Below are positions 59,150 through 64,000 of a stretch of 64,000 nucleotides of DNA, piece by piece (the stretch's first letter is position 1; every line of letters starts with the position of its first letter). Below the pieces are notes generated by a model. The model did no database searches and was not told the origin of the DNA. It saw only the letters and a program-made list of their open reading frames with translations. Made by a program: the position numbers and the translations under genes. Origin of the DNA: an uncultured Bacteroidales bacterium (GTDB lineage Bacteria; Bacteroidota; Bacteroidia; Bacteroidales; F082); assembly GCA_947303085.1 (NCBI GenBank), contig CAMYXP010000004.1, forward strand, positions 62,001-126,000, written 5' to 3'.

Positions 59150-59222
59150 AAAACCAAACGACATAAACCTGTCTGGATAAGCTTCGCTCACCACAAGGCC
59201 TGTTTTATTGTCGTTTGGTTTT
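59150..59222. terminator. Bidirectional terminator between dipeptidase and moxR
   Basis: AAAACCAAACGACA (59150-59163) pairs perfectly with TGTCGTTTGGTTTT (59209-59222). T-rich ends on both strands suit convergent transcription. The 45-base loop is unusually long for a terminator and includes AAGCTT and GGCC palindromic bits. Confidence 0.7.
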
Positions 59223-59239
59223 TTAAAAATATGTTATTC

Positions 59240-60199
59240 TTATAACATCTTATAAATAATCGTCTTAATGTTGATTCCTTCAGCTTGAGCGGTGTAGTTG
59301 CGAACAAGGCGGTGGCGGAGAACCGGCACCGCTACTTTTTTCACGTCTTCGATGTCGGGCGAGAACTTGCCGCTCATCAAAGCATTGGCTTTGGCACCGA
59401 TAATGAGATATTGAGAAGCACGCGGACCTGCGCCCCAGCTGAGATATTTGTTTGCAAATTCATGAGCGCGCTCGGTGTTAGGACGGGTCTTGGCAACCAA
59501 ACTCACTGCGTATTCATAGACGTTATCAGGCACCGGCACACGACGCACTAACTGCTGGAAGTAGAGAATCTCTTCGGCACTCATCACTGCCTCCACCTTA
59601 TTATTAATAGCAGCTGTAGTGTTTTTCACAACCGCTATCTCCTCCTCGTATGAAGGATAATCGAGCATCAGGTTGAACATGAATCGGTCGAGCTGAGCCT
59701 CAGGAAGCGGATACGTTCCCTCCTGCTCGATAGGGTTCTGGGTGGCAAGCACGAAAAACGGCTCGCTCAGCTTGTAAGTCTTGCCCGAAACAGTGACGTT
59801 TTTCTCCTGCATGGCCTCAAGCAACGCCGCCTGCGTCTTAGGAGGCGTACGGTTGATCTCGTCGGCAAGGATAATATTAGCAAACACAGGACCTTTCACA
59901 AATTTAAACTGACGCGACTCGTCCAAAATCTCCGTTCCGACAATATCGCTCGGCATCAGGTCTGGAGTGAACTGTATACGATTGAAACTCAAGCCTAACG
60001 CTTGCCCTATTGTATTGATTAACAACGTCTTAGCAAGACCAGGAACACCCACCAAAAGCACATGTCCCTGACAGAAAATCGACAAAATGGTATCGTGAAT
60101 CACCTCGTTTTGTCCGACGATGACTTTACCGATTTCCTTTTTCAGTGCTTCGTATTTATTTACAAGGGCTTTCGCGCCTTCAACATCCGAACTGTACAT
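59240..60199 (-). CDS. MoxR-family AAA+ ATPase
   Basis: A 319-residue cytoplasmic ATPase. Walker A is GVPGLAKT at 51-58. Walker B is LADEINRTPPKTQAALLEAMQE, sensor 1 lies in FFVLATQNPIEQEGTYPLPEAQLDRFMF, and the C-terminal lid has PRASQYLIIGAKANALMSGKFSPDIEDV. MoxR proteins act as chaperones for VWA-domain partners, usually encoded downstream with DUF58 and BatA/BatB genes. Here those partners are absent: the gene is the last of its operon and meets the convergent dipeptidase. It follows the SurA-like gene by 3 bases, so it is co-transcribed with periplasmic folding factors. Confidence 0.93.
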   Translation of the reverse strand: MYSSDVEGAKALVNKYEALKKEIGKVIVGQNEVIHDTILSIFCQGHVLLVGVPGLAKTLLINTIGQALGLSFNRIQFTPDLMPSDIVGTEILDESRQFKFVKGPVFANIILADEINRTPPKTQAALLEAMQEKNVTVSGKTYKLSEPFFVLATQNPIEQEGTYPLPEAQLDRFMFNLMLDYPSYEEEIAVVKNTTAAINNKVEAVMSAEEILYFQQLVRRVPVPDNVYEYAVSLVAKTRPNTERAHEFANKYLSWGAGPRASQYLIIGAKANALMSGKFSPDIEDVKKVAVPVLRHRLVRNYTAQAEGINIKTIIYKML

Positions 60200-60202
60200 A
60201 AT

Positions 60203-61558
60203 TTATTCCTCTATCTTCCAATCAAATTGAAAATCACAGCCTTGATACTCCTCGCTGATCTTGATATATGCCTTTGTTGACTTCGATTCAATCCATTTGT
60301 TTATAGCATCCTGACGCAGCTTTTGCATTGTCCACTGCTGGATCAAAGCGTAATCGTCTTTCAGATTTGCCTTGTGTGGTGTGGTTTTCTTCTTGATAAT
60401 CAATAATCTATATGCGTCTTTACCATTTTTTGTCTTCATTGGCACCGGGTTACTCACCTCACCCACCTGCAGTCTGTTGACGACCACCGAAACCTGCTGG
60501 TCGAGGTCTTCAGCCGCGAACATTGTGCTTCCCGTGTTGGGATTCACAAGGTAACCGCCGTTCATCTTATCGTCTTCGTCGCTGAATTTCGTCACAGCCT
60601 CATCGAAAGTGATGCTGTCGTTTCTGATAAGATTTGCTATAGAATCCAACTCATTATAGGCATATTGCAAAGCCTCAGGTGACACCTTCACTGTAAGCAA
60701 AATATGACGCACATTGACATAGTCGCCACGACGCTCGATAAGCTGAATGATATGATAACCATATTCTGTTTCAACGACTTCGGAAATCTCGCCGTCTTTC
60801 AAAGCGAATGCGGCTGCCTCAAACTCAGGCACTAGCTCACCTCTGCCCTGGAAGCCAAGCTCACCGCCTTTCTTGGCAGAACCCGGGTCTTCGGAATACA
60901 ACAAAGCCATTGTCGAGAAACGCTCGCCTTTCAAAATACGGCTGCGCAAGCCATAAAGACGGTCTTTCACAGCAAGTTTCTCGTCAAGGGTGATTGGCGG
61001 TTTCTTCACCAGCTGCGCAATCTCGTATTGTGCGCTCACCATCGGGATGGAATCTTTAGGAATGCTATAGAAAAAGTCACGCACATCGCTCGGAGTTGCA
61101 TTAACACCCTCAACAATCTTGCGCTGAACCTCCTCCATAAGCTGTTTCTCCTTCAACGACTCACGAAGCTCCGCTTTGATTTCCTTGATTGGTTTGTCGT
61201 AATATTTCTCTAATTTTTCCTGCGAGCCAAGTTGATTGATATAATATCTGATATAACGTTCCAACTCCGCATCTATTTGAGAATCAGTAACTTCGATACT
61301 ATCAAGTTCTGCTTGGTTAAGCATGAGCTTACGGAAAAGCTGGTCTTCGAGAATCTCACAACGAATAGAGGAAGCGCTTCCTTTGATACCACCCTGAAGC
61401 CTGTATTGCATATATTGCTCTTCAATATCCGACTGCATGATGATATTCTTGCCCACAACAGCCACTATTTTGTCAATAACCTGCGGTTGCTGTGCGTATG
61501 TTGCTGAAACACAAATAGTTATAAAAGCAACTAAAGCAAATATTCTTCTTAGCTTCAT
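60203..61558 (-). CDS. Periplasmic peptidyl-prolyl isomerase, SurA-like
   Basis: A 451-residue periplasmic chaperone for outer-membrane proteins. The signal peptide is MKLRRIFALVAFITICVSATYA. The N-terminal SurA-type domain has VIDKIVAVVGKNIIMQSDIEEQYMQYRLQ. Two parvulin domains follow, one near 170-275 (YSEDPGSAKKGGELGFQGRGELVPEFEAAAFALKDGEISEVVETEYGYHIIQL) and one near 277-385 (VNVRHILLTVKVSPEALQYAYNEL to RLLIIKKKT). It is the best SurA counterpart of the three folding genes in this operon and lies 3 bases after the small lipoprotein gene. It would support the heavy load of barrel and T9SS proteins seen here. Confidence 0.92.
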   Translation of the reverse strand: MKLRRIFALVAFITICVSATYAQQPQVIDKIVAVVGKNIIMQSDIEEQYMQYRLQGGIKGSASSIRCEILEDQLFRKLMLNQAELDSIEVTDSQIDAELERYIRYYINQLGSQEKLEKYYDKPIKEIKAELRESLKEKQLMEEVQRKIVEGVNATPSDVRDFFYSIPKDSIPMVSAQYEIAQLVKKPPITLDEKLAVKDRLYGLRSRILKGERFSTMALLYSEDPGSAKKGGELGFQGRGELVPEFEAAAFALKDGEISEVVETEYGYHIIQLIERRGDYVNVRHILLTVKVSPEALQYAYNELDSIANLIRNDSITFDEAVTKFSDEDDKMNGGYLVNPNTGSTMFAAEDLDQQVSVVVNRLQVGEVSNPVPMKTKNGKDAYRLLIIKKKTTPHKANLKDDYALIQQWTMQKLRQDAINKWIESKSTKAYIKISEEYQGCDFQFDWKIEE

Positions 61559-61560
61559 AA

Positions 61561-62079
61561 TTAATAAATTTCAAAAATCCTATCTTTAACAGCCTTGCTG
61601 TACAGACTGTTATTCATATTTTCAATAAGCTCTTTCTTCCTCAAATTCAATATGATATATCGAACCGATTCCTTATCCATATCAACTGATGAGTTATCTT
61701 CGATATAAGCGGCAATCTCTTCATCAGAAACAACAGTGTCGAGGTTTTGCTCTATCAGCATCGACTCGTACTTATAGATTATCAATGAGTTACGATAATC
61801 TTCCAGCTGTCTTGAAAAATCGAGTTCCGATTTGTCGATGTTGTTTTCTGCTTGATGAATGAGCAGCTGGCGGCGAATCCAGTTGTCGATGAAAGCTTTC
61901 GTCCTGACGAGGCTGTCGTTGACGCTAATACCTTCATACAGAACGCTTTGCAAATCGGACTGATACAAAGTTTTGTCATAAACGGTAGCGACAATCCTAT
62001 CGCCGTTGCCGTTTTTTGAGTTCTGACACGATACAAATGCCAGCAAACATATCAGTCCGATTGCAAGTTTATTTCTCAT
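61561..62079 (-). CDS. SurA-N-like lipoprotein without isomerase domain
   Basis: A 172-residue lipoprotein: MRNKLAIGLICLLAFVSC with lipobox Cys18. The mature part (RIVATVYDKTLYQSDLQSVLYEGISVNDSLVRTKAFIDNWIRRQLLIHQAE onward, then EEIAAYIEDN) has the helical organisation of the SurA N-terminal chaperone domain, but no parvulin motifs follow. It overlaps the preceding isomerase gene by 11 bases and sits 2 bases before the next SurA-like gene. It may be a dedicated substrate-holding partner anchored in the membrane, or a reduced paralogue. The reading frame is intact, so it is not obviously a pseudogene. Confidence 0.75.
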   Translation of the reverse strand: MRNKLAIGLICLLAFVSCQNSKNGNGDRIVATVYDKTLYQSDLQSVLYEGISVNDSLVRTKAFIDNWIRRQLLIHQAENNIDKSELDFSRQLEDYRNSLIIYKYESMLIEQNLDTVVSDEEIAAYIEDNSSVDMDKESVRYIILNLRKKELIENMNNSLYSKAVKDRIFEIY

Positions 62080-64000
62080 AGTTTTTTCTTACTTTCTCCA
62101 AGATTTTTTCATTAACCGTCACAGGATACTTCTCTTTCAGAGCCTCGAGCCAGTCGGCTTCAAGTTGTGTCTGATATGCCGAAGTGATAACGCCTCTTGC
62201 CTCTTTGTAAGTCTTAGGCTCCGGCTCACGGACATCCAAAATCTTCACGATTTTCGTTGATTTATCAACAGTCGAAGGAATGACTCTGATGGTACCGACA
62301 ACCCATTCTGTCTCGTCGATATCAACGTTGTCGCCCTGCTGGAAATAAGGTGATTTCACTGTCACACCCTTTAACGATTCAGCCTTGATGATTGATCTGA
62401 TGCTGTCGGCGCTGATATCCTGTTTGATGATTTCCTCAGCTCTTGCAAGGCTTTCCTCATTATGAACAGTCATAAGGATGGTTTTCACACGCTTGCCCCA
62501 CATGTAGTTTTCCTTGTTTTGTTCATAGTAAGCTTTTATGCCAGCGGTGTCAAGCTCGGCCTTTTTCCAAACCTCTTTATCCATCAAGTCAAAGAGAAGG
62601 ATGCCGTCGTGATATTCCTGAACGAGAAGCTTAAAGTCAGGATATTTCTCTTCAAGATGAGCGTCTTCGTAAGCAAATGCTGATTCTTTCAAGAATTCAT
62701 CATAAAGCTGGTAGGCATACGATGCCGATGTCATAAACGGCTGTGCCGACTGATGTTGTTTGATATATTCAATGAAATCAGAGATTTTATATTCATCTTT
62801 TTTGAATTTGAAGAGAACTTTATTCACGTCAACGCCTTCCGACACTTTGTATGCGCCTTGTTGCAAGGTGGTGTCGATAGTTGCGATGAAAGCGTCTTTA
62901 ACTTTGACATATTCCTTGAATTTATCCTCTTTCATGATACGTTTCAACACCATTTCGTCGCTCAACTTGGCACGCATGTCTTTCTCAACGCGTTTTGTGA
63001 TGTTTTCTTTCTCTTCGTCGAGACTCTTCACGCCTGATTTTGAGATAAGTTTAACGATATGATAGCCGTAGCTGGTCTTGATAGGCTCTGAAAACTCATT
63101 GTCATTCAATTTCTTAACCTCGTTGATAAACTCTGGCACTATCTGGCTGACTTTGAAAGGAGTGAGTGTGCCGCCATGAGATGCGCTGCCTTTGTCATCA
63201 GAATATTTCTTAACGATGATATCCCAGTTTTTGCCATCTTTGTCGATTTCATTATAAATGTTGTAAATCTTAGCTTTTACAACAGAATCCGACTTCAGCG
63301 GGTCTTTTTCGTCGACTGCCAGGAAGATGTGGGCGGCTTTTATCATGCCGCAAGCCGGAGTCTTTGAGTTAACTTTGATGATATGATATCCGAAGTCGGA
63401 ACGCACTGGCATTGAGACCTCGCCGACTTTGGTGTTGTAGGCACCTGTCTCGAAAGGATAGACCATGTCAAACACCGAGAAATAACCAAGGTTTCCGTGG
63501 TTTCCTTTGTAAGAACGTTTGTTAACGACGGTGTCGCGTGCCGACGGGTCGTTTGAAGCTTCTGTCGCCACCTCACCAAAGTCTTCGCCACTCAACACAC
63601 GTTTGCGAAGCTCCATTGCTCTGTTGTATGCCTTGAGGGTGTCGGCAGGAACAGCGTGAGGGTCGCATTTAATAAGGATATGCGATGCGTTGAGATCCCA
63701 CTGCATGCGTTCGTAAGCCTCGTCAACAAGAATTTCTGTTGCCGCGTCGTTCGAGAAATAAGGCTTTGCAAGCTGTTTGCGATAACCGTCATATTCCTTG
63801 ACAAACTTTGGCAAAGTATCCATCTTACGATTCTCAGCCTCAATGACTTTCAACTTGAAGTTGATATACATATCGAGATATTCATCGACGTTTTTCTTAT
63901 CGATGACATCGCTTTTCACGTTATTTTTCTCGTAAACCTCCATAAACTCCTTGGCAGAGATGTTGTTGTCGCCAAGAGTTATCAAAGTCTTTGATTTCCA
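62069..64000 (-). CDS. Parvulin-type peptidyl-prolyl isomerase, partial at right edge
   Basis: At least 643 residues; the frame stays open through base 64000 with no upstream Met, so the signal peptide and true start lie outside the window. TLITLGDNNISAKEFMEVYEKNNV is the usual opening of the Bacteroidetes SurA/PpiD-like proteins. Two parvulin domains are visible: WDLNASHILIKCDPHAVPADTL to VRSDFGYHIIKVNSKTP, and MIKAAHIFLAVDEKDPLKSDSV to IKTSYGYHIVKLISKSG. A long helical C-terminal part follows, ending EKILEKVRKNYEK. It is a periplasmic folding factor and the first visible gene of a run of three related genes and moxR. Confidence 0.9.
   Translation of the reverse strand, partial: WKSKTLITLGDNNISAKEFMEVYEKNNVKSDVIDKKNVDEYLDMYINFKLKVIEAENRKMDTLPKFVKEYDGYRKQLAKPYFSNDAATEILVDEAYERMQWDLNASHILIKCDPHAVPADTLKAYNRAMELRKRVLSGEDFGEVATEASNDPSARDTVVNKRSYKGNHGNLGYFSVFDMVYPFETGAYNTKVGEVSMPVRSDFGYHIIKVNSKTPACGMIKAAHIFLAVDEKDPLKSDSVVKAKIYNIYNEIDKDGKNWDIIVKKYSDDKGSASHGGTLTPFKVSQIVPEFINEVKKLNDNEFSEPIKTSYGYHIVKLISKSGVKSLDEEKENITKRVEKDMRAKLSDEMVLKRIMKEDKFKEYVKVKDAFIATIDTTLQQGAYKVSEGVDVNKVLFKFKKDEYKISDFIEYIKQHQSAQPFMTSASYAYQLYDEFLKESAFAYEDAHLEEKYPDFKLLVQEYHDGILLFDLMDKEVWKKAELDTAGIKAYYEQNKENYMWGKRVKTILMTVHNEESLARAEEIIKQDISADSIRSIIKAESLKGVTVKSPYFQQGDNVDIDETEWVVGTIRVIPSTVDKSTKIVKILDVREPEPKTYKEARGVITSAYQTQLEADWLEALKEKYPVTVNEKILEKVRKNYEK

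Noticed and set aside
1..64000. tRNA, rRNA, prophage, restriction-modification or other defence genes
   Set aside because: I looked for their hallmarks in gaps and proteins and found none in this window.

Overview
The window comes from a member of the Bacteroidetes, most likely an uncultured gut- or rumen-type Bacteroidales. The evidence is gliding/type IX secretion (T9SS) genes (GldF, GldG), several secreted proteins with a YPNPTSG-type T9SS C-terminal sorting domain, the purH-mreB-mreC-mreD cluster, C69 dipeptidase, TlpA-like lipoproteins, and the Bacteroidetes -7 promoter element TAnnTTTG(C) in front of most transcription units. No rRNA, tRNA, CRISPR array, phage or intact insertion sequence was seen. 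Both edges cut genes: an EF-hand protein on the left and a parvulin-type chaperone on the right. LAYOUT. 1-2.1 kb: partial EF-hand protein, lipoprotein metallophosphoesterase and a beta-barrel candidate. 2.1-6.4 kb: apt-gldF-gldG-DUF4340, the membrane part of the gliding ABC system without its ATPase gldA. 6.4-10 kb: a leftward oxygen-defence unit (dihydroorotate dehydrogenase-like oxidoreductase, rubredoxin, flavin reductase-rubredoxin fusion, flavodiiron protein, Fe superoxide dismutase). 10-11.7 kb: secreted subtilase. 11.9-17.8 kb: pseudouridine synthase with an Arg-rich tail, then secreted nuclease-like protein, AtoE transporter and DnaG joined by ATGA overlaps. 17.9-20.1 kb: hydroxyacid dehydrogenase, SSB and a phosphopantetheinyl transferase that carries two dispersed repeats in frame. 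20.2-35.1 kb: two giant T9SS adhesins (2780 and about 2136 residues) built from choice-of-anchor J, fibronectin-like, carboxypeptidase-regulatory-like and an unassigned repeated module. 35.2-38.9 kb: glutamine synthetase, MeaB and an outer-membrane candidate. 38.9-44.8 kb: five-gene MacAB-TolC-like efflux operon. 45-49.8 kb: purH-mreBCD-TlpA operon. 50-55.3 kb: recJ, LysE-type exporter and a large lamin-tail surface protein. 55.4-59.1 kb: asd, ribF, C69 dipeptidase. 59.2-64 kb: three SurA-like periplasmic folding proteins followed by a MoxR ATPase. THEMES. The cell exports many T9SS cargos, and this window supplies cargos plus periplasmic chaperones. The second theme is a dense load of short dispersed repeats of several families (TGTCATTCCGA..GAGGAATCTC, GTAGRGAC-palindromes, TTATCC-rich tracts, two MITE-like inverted-repeat elements). 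Several lie inside genes in frame, supply a stop codon, form a signal peptide, or sit in a predicted 5' leader. The best candidate for something undescribed is the pair of giant adhesins with a four-copy module I cannot assign and a 195-bp perfectly identical segment shared 10 kb apart. Close behind is the apparent co-option of dispersed repeats as coding sequence. Starts were chosen from signal peptides, gene overlaps and predicted -7 boxes, so several differ from the longest possible reading frame. All functions are inferred from reading the sequence, with no database search.
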